Shown here one piece after another: positions 51,544 to 62,496 of a stretch of DNA of 64,000 nt. Both the position numbers and the translations under genes were made by a program. Source of the DNA: Mucidula mucida (taxonomy: Eukaryota; Basidiomycota; Agaricomycetes; Agaricales; Physalacriaceae); contig JADNYV010000061.1 in the NCBI GenBank assembly GCA_015501055.1, forward strand, positions 1-64,000. Direction: 5' to 3'. Each line of letters starts with the position of its first letter. Position 1 is the first letter of the stretch. Below the pieces are notes generated by a model. It searched no databases. It was not told the DNA's origin and saw only the letters and a list, made by a program, of their open reading frames with translations.

Positions 51544-54500
51544 AGGCGCAAGTTCCATTCTGCGCCAGATTCGCTCCATGAGGGCTGCAGAGGGTAGCGT
51601 GACGTCGAGGGGTTCGGTATCGGGTGGAGGCATAGGTCGAAATAAATGGGATGGAAACTGCGACATGGGACTTCAATTCGAGCAAGCGCGGGTGGCTTCG
51701 GCTTGTTCGATATGTTGGTGAAAATCGCTGATGGCTTCGTCGGCATTTTTGAGATTGCATGCCGGTTCCCATGTCTGCTTGTGTGTGCCATAACCCTTCC
51801 AGTGAACCTTGTATTGAAAACCCCGCGGTACTTCCGGGAATTCACCACTTTCTCAACCTCCCATTCCGGTTCGGCTCCTTCCAGCACAGGTGGTGGACGC
51901 GTGTCTCGGGGTTGCGTCGGAAATTGGGGCTCGTGGTAAGGCGTCAACAGGGCCTCATTAACACGGGATGGATGCTTTTCCACGTGTGAGGAATCTGGAG
52001 CTTGTAAGAGCTCGTCCCGACTTTCTTGATCACTTTGAACGGCCCGAATCGTTTGTCATTGAGCTTCTTCATTGGTCGGTCCGTGCTGAGATTCGTCCCT
52101 TCCAGCCATACTTTGTCGCCTCCTTGTACTCTACTGCTCTGTCCGCTTCCTGTCATAAAACCGTTTCATGTCCTCTTTGCCATCTTCAATGCTGACCCCA
52201 CTTCATCCCATGTTTTCCTCATTCCGTCGGCAAACTCCTGCGCAGTCTCATTTCTCGATGCCATTTTCGGAGCGGTGCCTTATAGGGTGTCTGCCCATGT
52301 CTGCGAAGAACGGAGTGACTTTGGTGCCGAGTGAACTCGATCGTTGTAAACAAATTCAGCAGAGGGTAGCCATTCATGCCAGTGTTCTGATGGTAATTGA
52401 CGAATAACCGTAAGAAATGTTCTATCTCTTGGTTCAACCGTTCTGTTTGCCCATTTGCCTGTGGATGGTACGCCATTGTGAAGTTCCCTTCAATGCCCAA
52501 CAGCCGGTATAACTCCTTCATGAAACCAAATGATATTGCGGACCCCGATTGTGTATCATCTGTCGCGGCAATCCATGTATGGGGAAGATTCGATCACGGT
52601 AAATACGAGCCATGCCTTCTGACGTCAGGGTGGTGTGTGTGGTATAATGCGTAACCGCTTTGTGAAATGGTCCACAAACGTGCTGATCGCATTGTATCCC
52701 CCAACTCTGGCAACTTGCTGATCATGTCCGTCCCAACTTTCTCCCATGGTTCGCTTGGTACGTCTATAGGATGGAGGGGTGCAGCCGGCTTTGTGCGATG
52801 TGACTTTGTAGCTTGGCATTTTTGACACCCTTCCACGTATTCGCGGACATCTCGGCTGATTCCTGGCTACCAATAGGTGGTGTGATCAACTCAAGAATCT
52901 TGTACCGTCCCGGATGCCCTGCCATTATGATGCATTCCGATAACTTTTCCCCGCAATTCCTTGTCCTTCGGTATGTAAATACAATCCTTCCATATGATAA
53001 GTCCATTTTCCTTCTCTTCCCATCCTTTTTCTTTGTTTTCTAATGCTTTTTGTACGTATCTGTCCTTGTTTCCTTTTCTTTGTTTGATTTTGTTAAGTAA
53101 TTCGTCCTCCAGTGTAGCTACTGTATGTAAAGAAAATTGAATTTGTGATATAAAAAACTCCGGTTTTAGCAAAACAACGTTTTCGTTATCTTTTCCCCCC
53201 TTCTCAAGGCCTGTCATCCTTGACAAGGCATCAGCTTTCCCCATTGTCTTGCCTGGCTTGTGAATCATCTGTATGTCATACTCCGCCAACTCCGTAACCC
53301 ATCTCGCCTGCCTCCGATTCAACTTCTGCGGCTTCCGGAAGTACTGAAGGTTTTGATGATCGGTAAAAACCTCCACCGTCTCCGTTGCTCCTAGAAGATA
53401 CTGCCTCCAGTCATCAATCGAATCCATGATGGCCATTATTTCTTTGTCGTAGATCTTGTAGTTGTGTTCCACTTCATTTAACGCGCGAGATCGGAAAGCT
53501 ACTGGTCTCCATTTGCCTTCCGCAAACTGGGATAGAACAGCCCCGTTGGCATAGTTCGAGGAATCCGCCTCGACTCAAAACTTGCCGTTGTCACGTGGTA
53601 CGATCAGAACGGGTTCTTCCGTCATCCTCCGTTTCAACTCCTCAAACGCCTCGTGCTGCTCCATGCCCCAAACCCACTGCCCTTCCCGGTTAGCATGTCA
53701 ATGGCTTGCTACTCCCGCAAATCCCCGGATGAAACGTCGGTAGAAGTTGCAGAAGCCCAGGAATGACTGTACTTCCTTCTTCTTGTGGTCCTTCCATTCC
53801 TTCACTACGGCCACTTTTGCCGGATCCATCTTCACTTCTCCTCCTCCAACAATAACTCCAAGTATCTACAGTATGTGCCTCAAAACTACATTTCTCGGGT
53901 TTTAAATACAACTTATTTACTCACAATATTTCTAATACCCTGCGTACAATCTGTTTATGCTCCTCAGAGTGTTCGTAAAGATAAGTATATCGTCTAAGTA
54001 TACTATAACATGTCCTTCATCGATCAACTCTTTCAGAATGTGATTCATGAACGATTGGAAAGTCGCCGGCGAGTTTGTAAGTCCGAAGAACATGACTGAG
54101 GGCTCAAACAGGCCTCGGTTTGTTCTGAACACCGCTTTCCACTCATCACCTTCTTTGATCCGGATGTTATTGTAACCCCATTGGACATCCATCTTTGTGA
54201 AACACTTTGCTCCCTTCAGCTTGTCGATAAGCTCCTGGATCAACGGCAAGGGATATCGGTTTTTTATTGTCATGTCGTTCAATTTCCGATAATCTTGTAC
54301 GGGTCGAAGGCTTCCGTCCTTCTTCTTGACAAAGAAGAATGGTGACGCCATGGGTGAGATTGATGGCCTTATGCGTCCTGTACGTATGTTTTCCTCCAAG
54401 AACTCATCTAATGCCTTCTGCTCAGATGGACTAAGGGGATAGACCTTGCAATCAACCGGTTTGGCACTAGGCGTAAGTTCTATCGTGTGATCCCAGGGTC

Positions 54501-55433
54501 TTTGCTCCGGTAACTTGTCAAAGTCCGCCTTGCTAAATACATCGGAAAATTCCTCGATGTAAGGTGCAGCAGCAGACGAAGGCTGTTGTGATCTCAGCTT
54601 TTCGCCGCTTTTGCAATAGTTGTCCCAGTCCATCCAGAATAACCGCTCTCCCTCCTCCAGCTTCTCTTCTACGTCTTCTCCTTCATCTTCTGGCAAGTCA
54701 TACTCAAGTAGGTAGCCGCAACGGTCTGGGCATTGGTCAAAGGTTAATGTGGATTCCGTCCAGTTGATTGTGGGGTTGTGATATCGTAACCAATCTAGCC
54801 CCAAAAAGATACTTGTTTTGCCAAGATTGGTAACGGCCAACTCAATCTTTTCGGCGTGATCACCAATCTTCATTCAGACCTCCACAAAACCTTCAATTGC
54901 CCCTCCCTCGTTTAGGGTTCCATCCGCATTATAGACAGGGAGCTTGACCAGTAACTCCTTGATCGGGAGTCCGTTCTTCTCACGAATTCTTTGTTGACGC
55001 AAGAACCCGTTGCTCCACTGTCAAGAAGGGCACTCGTTTCCCATTCAGAGCCTGTGTGCACGCTCTCTATGGTTACTCGGAGTTTCATGTCCTGCCCCTT
55101 TGTTCCCCGGATGTACTTCCTCAACTTTTTTAACTCCGTTACGACTTCCACCGCAGCTTCCTTTGTCAATGCTCTGATTGCCATCACCTTCTCCTCTGTC
55201 GCTTCTCTCTCTCTCCGCTCCGGCATCCATGCTCTCAAAATTCCCACTGCTCTCGATACGTCATCCTCTCTTAGCCGTTGTGCGATCCACTCGGGCGTAT
55301 TTGGCTCAAATCTTTCTTTCGCAGGTTTGGTGGTAAAGTCGTCGATGATATTTTAGATGTTTCAGTACCCGTACTGTAAATAGATTCTGCATCTGACAAC
55401 CTTTCCTTGATGACTGCTCCGGCAGGACTGCGT
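51544..55433 (-). pseudogene. Pol remnant of Gypsy copy 2 (protease to chromodomain)
   Basis: In order along the minus strand: protease with LLDSGATGS (about 55010), its C-terminal [12 protein letters not shown] (about 54790), reverse transcriptase with [14 protein letters not shown] and active site VYLDD (about 54000-54200), RNase H (EVFTDHQNLQYF, GKADALSRM; 53472-53200), integrase zinc-binding and core parts (CQKCQATKSHRTKPA; AYHPQANGQTERLNQ near 52460), and a chromodomain (EWEVEKVVNSRKYRG near 51890). At least six frame breaks or stops separate these, so no polyprotein is possible. The most intact block is the RT at 54873-53932. Confidence 0.85.
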
Positions 55434-56363
55434 CTACTGCGGGAGCTTTGCAAAACCCAACTCTTCAGCCAGCTTCTTCTTCTCCTCGTCATTCATTTCG
55501 GTCCATAGACCCCGAATTGTCTGGGGTTGACCCTTCTTTGGACAGAACCTGCTGACATGGCCGTGTTCGCCACACCTGAAGCAAAGTCCTCTTCGACGTG
55601 CGTTGTTGATGTCCATCGGCCTGCTGACTCCTCCATAGGTAACGCCGGTGGCATCTCGTCGTGTGATTGGCGGCGGGGGTGGATTTGTAGGGTTGGCTCT
55701 TGATGTAGCCGCCTGCGGAGCTTGGGGCCGGGCCTGCATGCCGGACCTCTTGCTCGCCGTCCGCCTTCTCCACAGCTGATCGATCTGAATGATCTGTGCC
55801 TTCCAATCCTTGTACTTCTCTGGCAACCCGTCTTGGCTGCCGTAGATCTGATCAATGATCTTCTCATTGACGTTGGTCTCGAGAAGTCGCACAACAAATG
55901 TGTCATCCTTCGAATATCCTGCCTGAGTGAGCAGAACCTCGAACTTCTGGAAGAAATCTTGAGCGGTGTCTTGCCCCTGGCGCAACCGCTTGATCTGGTC
56001 TTGCGCGTCTTGCGCGAGATTGGAATCCACAAATCGCTCCTTCAAATCTTCCTTGAACTCCGTCCAAGAGACTGTCCATTCCTCTTCTTCCTCGTCGAAG
56101 TTCTGGTCCAAGTAGTTCTAGACCCATGCATCAACGTGATCTCCTCGGATGTAGGAGAGAACAACATCGATCCTTTCGGAGTCAGATGTGAGGTTGTTCT
56201 TCTTGTCACGGATGTATGTGAACATCGATCGCCACCAGCTCTTGTACTTGGACTTATCCCTGTCATAGTCATACGGCTTGTTGACAAGGGATCGGCCTTT
56301 GATTTCGACATCGGCGTGATGAGCGGGTGTGTGATGATCGGCTTCGGGTGCTTCGTTGGACAT
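55434..56363 (-). pseudogene. Gag remnant of Gypsy copy 2
   Basis: ATG at 56363 (MSNEAPEADHH). The frame is open except for TAG at about 56118-56120, where copy 1 has CAG (Gln), a C-to-T change. It then runs to 55434 with the zinc knuckle CFRCGEHGHVSRFC (about 55545-55590). Only one lesion separates it from a complete capsid protein. Confidence 0.82.
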
Positions 56364-56560
56364 GATGAATCGTGGTGATAGGATCGGAGAGTGAAAGGGT
56401 GAAAGTGGGGATATGGGTGATGCGGATTTGGATGAAACGGGTGAGGGAATAGAGGTTTGGATGAATAAGGAGGAATCGCCTAGATCTGAAATAGAATCCA
56501 GGACTTGGTAGGGTGGAGAATGATGATGTGTATCGTAGGTAAGTAAAGTAGGTAGGTATC

Positions 56561-56959
56561 GTAACTGTTTATGCTATTTTACCGACTACTGACTATGTAT
56601 CTACGGAGCCCAAGAGCGCTCACAAGTTTGCAATTGCCCAGCCGACGTCCCTCTGGTGTGAGGTAAGCCGAAGTTTTCCTGGGAACGGGGTTTGACCCGT
56701 AAACAGCGCCCACTGAAGTGCAACTGCCAAAAGTTCGTTCTCGTGAGAGCGGCTACTTCCAGCACCCGAGGCAGTTATCTCTAACTGTTAGCCGGCGCTA
56801 CTGGGACCAATACACATGTATGCGGACGTGCGCTGGAATTAGGAATCCGTCAATTTGTAAACAGGAAAGGAGATGGGAAAATGTGCGATGATCAAACAGC
56901 GAAGTGCTGATCGACGATCAGGGATGTGTGGTAGGTGGTAGAAAGGAGTTCCGATCTTC
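56561..56959. other. 399 extra bases between the 5' LTR and gag leader of Gypsy copy 2
   Basis: In copy 1 the sequence GTAGGTAGGTATC runs straight into the LTR. Here the same sequence (ending 56560) is followed by 399 unrelated bases before the LTR. No ORF, and no clear inverted ends or target duplication are seen. It sits where the primer-binding site should be. Confidence 0.75.
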
Positions 56960-57490
56960 TATTAGCGACTGACTAAGCCACGAGACTCAACCAGGTACCA
57001 CAGCAAGAACTAAGGAAGAAAGTGTTTGTGTTCGTAAGACTAGGCTAGGCCAGGTGTATAAACGAGATTGGAACTAAAGTACAATGATGCTACGCTACTG
57101 CTTATATACTAGTAAGTCTGTGTTTGGAACTCCTTGTCCATACATGTTTCCGCTAGGGTTAACTCCATGCCCTTGACCCAGTGTTGTATGCTACTAGCCC
57201 GTGAAACCATTAAATACGAGTGGTAACTGCATGTAAGTAATAATACTGAAACAACCTATGTGTGCTACGAGCATCGGTGGTGTGTATACAATAGGGAATC
57301 CATGAGGTATCGGCATGTATGATGTCATCCATGTGTTGGGTGTGTGTCCGACATGTGTACGGCTTCGATAATGAAAAGGAGTATGATTGGTGACGAAACA
57401 GATGATGAAACAGTCCGTTGATTGATAAGACAAGGCCCCCAATAAGATATGATAAGATGTAAGAATGTGAAAATATGGCGATTCATAACA
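56960..57490 (-). repeat. 5' LTR of Gypsy copy 2 (531 bp)
   Basis: Homologous to 51001-51529. All eight substitutions relative to that LTR are changes to A or T here, five of them at CpG. Confidence 0.92.
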
Positions 57491-57831
57491 CCATCGCTGG
57501 CAAGGTCTTCAAGCGACATCCACGAAACATTTCAGCCAGCATCAGATTGTGTTTGTCCTTGGTACTCTACATGAGGGGTCTGCTACTGGATGGATAGTGA
57601 TTTAAAGACAATCTGACCCCACCAGGTGAGTGACCGTATCACGGCCGTATGACCGATCTGTTGACCGTACTCCAAGATTGCTCACGGTACGGGTACCGTA
57701 ACCCGTATGCCGTACTGTATGCACCGTACATACGGTACAGCGCACATCCCTAGTCCATTCATTGTTGTCGTCACTAGTGATCTCTTGGTGATCTAGGCAA
57801 ACGTTCTCGTGAGTTTGAGGGTTTCTCGCAG

Positions 57832-57839
57832 TATAAAAG
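57832..57839 (+). promoter_or_regulatory. TATA box of the former HSP20 gene
   Basis: TATAAAAG, 49 bp before the ATG at 57881. The MITE right end lies about 80 bp further upstream. Confidence 0.6.
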
Positions 57840-57880
57840 ACTTCACCCTCAGCCAAAGATCCCCATCCTTCGCATTCGAC

Positions 57881-58452
57881 ATGTCTGTTTACTACTACGA
57901 ACCCTTCTACAACTTCGACCACTTTTTTGAGAACTTGGCTGGTCGTCCAAGCAGCACTGATGTGCAGCTACCGGCTGCTGAGAACACCATGCCAGTGGTT
58001 GTGGTCCCAAGTACGTCGTTCTTCTTGTTGTATGTTTCTCGTGCTGCGGTGTGCTGACGGGGTCCATGTAGGATGGATCTACACAAAGACGCTGGCAAGA
58101 ACACTGTCACCGCCACCTTCGAGCTCCCGGGCTTGAAGAAAGAAGACGTTAACATCACTTGCACGACAGACGTCTCATCATCTCGGAGAAACCAAGTTGT
58201 CCATGGAGCATGAGGAAGGCGGATACGCAGTGCGCAAGCGCAGGTTTGGCAGATTCTCTAGAACTTGAGGCTGCCGCAGGGCGTCAAGGTAAGTCCTGAT
58301 CCTCACTGGTGATGAGGCATGTATTGACGTGGGGCGCGTGCCCACTCTTTCAGGAAGAAGAAATTAAGGCATCCCTGGCTGATGGAATTTTGACGGTGAC
58401 ATTCCCCAAGGCAGGAGTGGACACTGCACCTAAGAGGATCTCCATTGTATGA
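57881..58452 (+). pseudogene. Small heat-shock protein (HSP20/alpha-crystallin family), decayed
   Basis: Small HSPs hold unfolding proteins as ATP-independent oligomeric chaperones. ATG at 57881 (MSVYYYEPFYNFDHFFENL). A 60-bp-class intron (GTACGT...CATGTAG, about 58010-58071) leads to MDLHKDAGKNTVTATFELPG, the start of the alpha-crystallin domain. Further pieces: EHEEGGYAVRKRRFG, LRLPQGVK, and, after a second intron (about 58289-58351), EEEIKASLADGILTVTFPKA up to TGA 58450-58452. Two or three small deletions (near 58165-58195 and 58262) shift the frame within the domain. Sequence is otherwise well conserved, so inactivation looks recent. It lies about 120 bp from the MITE/Gypsy nest. Confidence 0.8.
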
Positions 58453-59700
58453 AGGCAGCTGGAGCAAAGGCCTGAGACAACGAACATGAGCGTATCTTGT
58501 ACCAAACAAATGTAGCCGAATCATAAATGTACCACCAACGTTAGTTATAACGATCTTGGACGGGATTCGAAAGCCAACAAGGAGCGTACATATTCTTGGG
58601 CAGAGAGTTGCCATTCGGGATTTCTTGGCAGCGCCTCGTGTGATACGCCCACCGTCGCGTCGGAGGTCAACTCAAGTTGAACTCAGCATAGGGACACGGG
58701 GTATATTGGGGGTATACCACAAGCTCGGTCCGGCACATGAGCCGCAGTGTTTTCCGGTTCGGATAAGTAACATCCGCCAATTTCCGTAAGTGTCGGTCAC
58801 CTGCCTTAATGGTTTGCGTTACGCTTGAATCTCTTTGATCATCATGAACGCTTCCAAGAGGGTCTCGTCCTTGCTATGTCTTGCGTATCGCGTAAACTAC
58901 CTCTCTTTTTCTTGCTTCAAGTGCTCTCCAAGGTAGGCCTCATACATTCTTCAAAAACGACTTAAAACAAAGGTTCCGGTACTACAGTGGGCGAATGATA
59001 TGATTGACGGACTAACCTATTGGATTCGGAGGTCCGACGGTCCGGAGTCTCTCAACCATGGATGGAATCGCTGACGTTTGACTGCAAGAATGCACAGGCG
59101 GAGTGTAGCAATCGCCTGTGGAAGGTTCCGAGATTCGATAGTCCTCAATTTGTGTTCCCCTTACACGATTACTCGACTGTCGCAACAGCGCTCGCCGTGG
59201 CTGAGAAGACATGTCTTACAGGCACTTGCTAGTCTAATCTCATTCGCTTGTACGATGGATGGGACTGAAGCACTGCAATATCGGAGCCTTGCACAGTCGG
59301 TTTTACCAGAAATCTTTGTCTCAATAGTAGGCAGGCTTCATCAACCAAGGCCTTTCATTTCGTCTGTCAATGTCCAACCCCACTGAGAAATGTGAAGTGT
59401 TAGGCCGAGGCGCATGATGCGATTGGCGGAGTCGTTTGGCGGACTCTGAGTAGGACATGTTTAATTCGGAGGTCCGAAGGTCCGGAGTCTGTCAACCTGA
59501 CAGTGGATGGAATGGACAGCCAGAATACAAAGGAGACGTACACTGTACAGTAATCACCGTTGAAAAGTTGGATAATCTCGCCACGGTAATGAACAGTATT
59601 GTCGATCCAATTGTGACACAAAGTCCGCGAGGAAAACTAAGTCGAAGGCATTGGATTTAACCGTAGACAGACGAAATGAAGGGCTTCGTTTGACGAAGGC
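58453..59700. other. Intergenic stretch with a dispersed direct repeat
   Basis: No gene recognised. A block of about 35 bp (TTCGGAGGTCCGA, GGTCCGGAGTCT, TCAACC) occurs at about 59025-59060 and again at 59464-59500. Around 59337-59362 is an inverted copy of the sequence just upstream of the aerolysin-like copy C (GACGAAATGAA block at 59667). Confidence 0.45.
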
Positions 59701-59780
59701 CTGGGATATGGATTTATATAAAGCCAACTGTGCAGAGCTTCAATTCTCCAGTGCATTAGCTACCAACAGTCCTTAAAAAC

Positions 59781-60600
59781 ATGTCTTCTCAGTCATCCGT
59801 GTCTACGGTAAGTGGCGGCGTCAACTGACAGTGATATTTCTCAGTCTGACCCTTCCCGCACAGGTCAGCGACCCCGGTGTAAAACATACTCAGCCTGTTG
59901 AGGAGAGCGTTGAGCCCACCGCTCATGCCGCCATATCTCTCGCGGACCCCGCGATCTGTACGGCTACCGCGTATAAAATGCCACCGGTACCGCGCGCGCC
60001 TTCGCCGGTCGGGTAACGATCTACTTCAGCGCTGGCGACGAGGCCATGTACGCCGTCGTCAATCGCTTCCTGGAGAGGATCCAGTGGATCCAGCTCATGG
60101 CTTGGAAAACGACACCGATGCAACGCAGCAGTACCAGTACTCCTACAACAACCGGACTCACCATTACCCAGGGCAGCGAGGTCACCGCTGGCTTTAACCT
60201 TGGTGCATCCTACGAGGGGATGTCAATAGGTGTCGACTACAGCGAGCGCACTTTCAAGACCACCGAGACACCTCGAGCGGACCACGACCATCACTGTCAG
60301 CGTCCCGCCCCGCTCGGAGCTTGTCTTCTACCAGAAGCGCTTCACATTCCGCGACGAGATCACCTTCATCAACGATGCATGGGGCCAGGAGTGGAATATT
60401 GGCCCGTGGGGAGGCTACAGCCCGCTTACGACCAAAGTTAGCAAGGTCAACGTTATGGCGGAGGAATATTTCACCAGTAGTGCTCGCTTGCCGGAAGGTC
60501 CTGGCTCGGTAATGTAGACAGCGTACCGGCTGCGTCATTGGCGGGTGGACTCGCAAGAGGGAGAACGTCACTACGAGGGCGAAGATACGCTCACCAGAAT
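59781..60600 (+). pseudogene. Aerolysin-like protein gene, broken copy C
   Basis: ATG at 59781 (MSSQSSVST), TATA box TATATAAA at 59715-59722, same intron position as the intact copy. Frame is lost near 59950-59985 by small deletions, again near 60105-60130, near 60275, and towards the C-terminus near 60515. The pore-module and following aromatic segment are recognisable in separate frames. Described only; not reconstructed. Confidence 0.65.
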
Positions 60601-61117
60601 GGGCTCTGAAAGAGTTAAGTCACATATTATTCGAGTAGGATTGTCTTTCCGGCGGATGTCGTTACTGTCTTCGTAGGCACCGTAGTCTAAAAATCTCGAT
60701 GATGGCACAATTCTACCCTTCAAGCTTGTGCACTGCGAGAGACCGCACGTAACCAAACTCAACATCTGACAGGTGATGATGGATATTGGAAGCATCGCTG
60801 GAGATTGGTACACAGTCACAGCGGGAGTAGGGTGCAACGCAGGTGTTCATCCATGGAGAGTACGCGTTATTTAGAGCAACAAGGTTGATGGAAAGCGGGG
60901 ATTTAGATTTGCCCTGTTGATAGGGATTGCACGGCCGGCTTTGGACGAGAGATGTCGACGACAATGTCAGAACGTCGAAACCCCTTCCGCAAGGAGGAAT
61001 AATCTTGCTTTTCGGACAAGTGGGATGCCATCTGAGAACTAGAGAGCAGACAGAGGCTTCGAAGATCAAACGTTAATGGAACAGAATTATACGCATTTTC
61101 GCTGGGATTTTGCTATC

Positions 61118-62020
61118 CTACAGCACGTTAGAAGGAGATTCCCATATAAGAAGACCAGTGATAACGCACCACCACGAAAGCTGCGGATTTCCAAAGTCGT
61201 TGAGAACCTCTGGCCGAGAAGGCTCCCGATGCAATCCATTTTCTTCGTAGACTATGGGTATACTGACCTGCGATCCTGATGGCGCACCCAAAACGAAACG
61301 GGGCTTTTGAGCCTTGAGGATCTGAAAGCGCGCGGTCTTCTCAACGCTCGACGGCGGGAGCGAAAGGCTGTGATTCATGACTTGAGTCTCCGTATCTACA
61401 TTACCATTTTAATTATCTACCATGAACGAAAAATCAAGGAGACTTACCCAACATGATAGTGTCCTCGACGGCATCGTTGCTTAAAACAAGGTCCCGAAGC
61501 CTATGTGAGTCGATGTCACCAATCTCTGCTCGACGATGGGTGGCTGGATAGGGCGTACCCAATTCAAATGAAAATTCGCGTGTCTGGGAAAGAGAGTTGA
61601 CGTGACCGGTATAGCGATTCGTCGGTATGGGCGTGTACGCTGCATCCTGCGTTGCGAAACTCATGGGCGCATCGATGGCTTTCTTGAACATCTAGAGGAA
61701 GCTTGAGAATGAACTGAAACGAGAAGAAGCAGCATACCGTCTCATTCAAGCAAGTCGGTACAGCTGGGGTTGCCCCACCATAGACAGCTCCGTCGACTTG
61801 CATTATATCCGCCGGAATAGGCTCGATGTTCCCACTGTGATTCCGGAGGCCTACTGGGATTGGCCGGAGAGCAAGCGAATCTGCCAACGCTTGGTTGCAC
61901 AGAGTCGTATTCGTCCTGACACTTGAGGATATGGGCGTCCTCCTCTGTTTGCGATCTATCGCAAACAGAGCCGTGCCTCTTGAGGATTTGAGCTGGAGTG
62001 AGAAAGACCAGCGGGGCCAT
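61118..62020 (-). CDS. Gene X, right-arm copy: unrecognised multi-exon gene
   Basis: Nearly identical to 31123-32025 but without the extra base seen there, so the last exon stays open (from about 61395) through GAPSGSQVSIPIVYEENG and FGNPQLSWWCVITGLLIW to the TAA at 61118. Putative introns are at the same positions as in the left arm. The product has no recognised domain. It lies between the F-box and aerolysin-like genes, both on this arm in the same relative order. The start ATG at 62020 is provisional. Confidence 0.45.
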
Positions 62021-62123
62021 GCGCTTTGTGGTTCTCCCAGGGAACGATACTCAGTCAACGTGGCGTCGACAGAGAGTTTTTTGACCTTGGAACTTGTGGT
62101 CCATCAGTGAGAAAGCAGAAGTA

Positions 62124-62490
62124 CGGTCCTTGCTCACCATTCTAGATGTACTGAAGGAACGTCCGACTACAACACGCAGATGCCTATTGACCTAGTAAGC
62201 TCGGAACTGGTTGTGCTTGGAAAAGTTGCGGTTCTTCCTGTGCTGTAGCAGCATGTCGGTCGAAGTTTCTCTCAGCGGGGAGCAAGGACAAGAAGATGCC
62301 AATGGTGGTTGATGTGCAAGGACTTGGCTTCCGGTCCGAGATGTCCGCTTTCTTGCCACCGCGATACAGACCGAGATTCAAGCGCGACCGAGTCTTGTAA
62401 GTTGAACAAGCATATTGGTACATATATCTTATATGGAAAGAAGAGTAAGAAATAAGAGTCCAAGTCGAATAGTATCTTTATAGGAGCAAA
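62124..62490. other. Right-arm spacer
   Basis: Inverted counterpart of 30650-31010; no gene. Confidence 0.4.
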
Positions 62491-62496
62491 CTAAGT

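Larger units (their letters stand above)
51001..57490 (-). mobile_element. Full-length but inactive chromodomain Gypsy retrotransposon, copy 2
   Basis: 6490 bp, minus strand, with LTRs 51001-51529 (3') and 56960-57490 (5') and 5-bp duplication CCATC (50996-51000, 57491-57495). A polypurine tract (AAGGAGGGGGTGA) abuts the 3' LTR. Gag, protease, RT, RNase H, integrase and chromodomain are present in order but broken by stops and frameshifts. It is the same family as the element at 1-3272. Confidence 0.92.
50591..57752. mobile_element. hAT-like MITE (about 660 bp) split by a Gypsy insertion
   Basis: Ends TAGGGATGTGCGCCGTACCG (left) and, inverted, TAGGGATGTGCGCTGTACCG (right), flanked by the perfect 8-bp duplication GTCCATTC (50583-50590, 57753-57760). 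The 8-bp duplication and the TAGGGATGTGC-type end fit the hAT superfamily. The element proper is 50591-51000 plus 57496-57752, is rich in CCGTA/TACGG palindromes, and has no coding capacity. The Gypsy element at 51001-57490 lies inside it. Confidence 0.85.
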
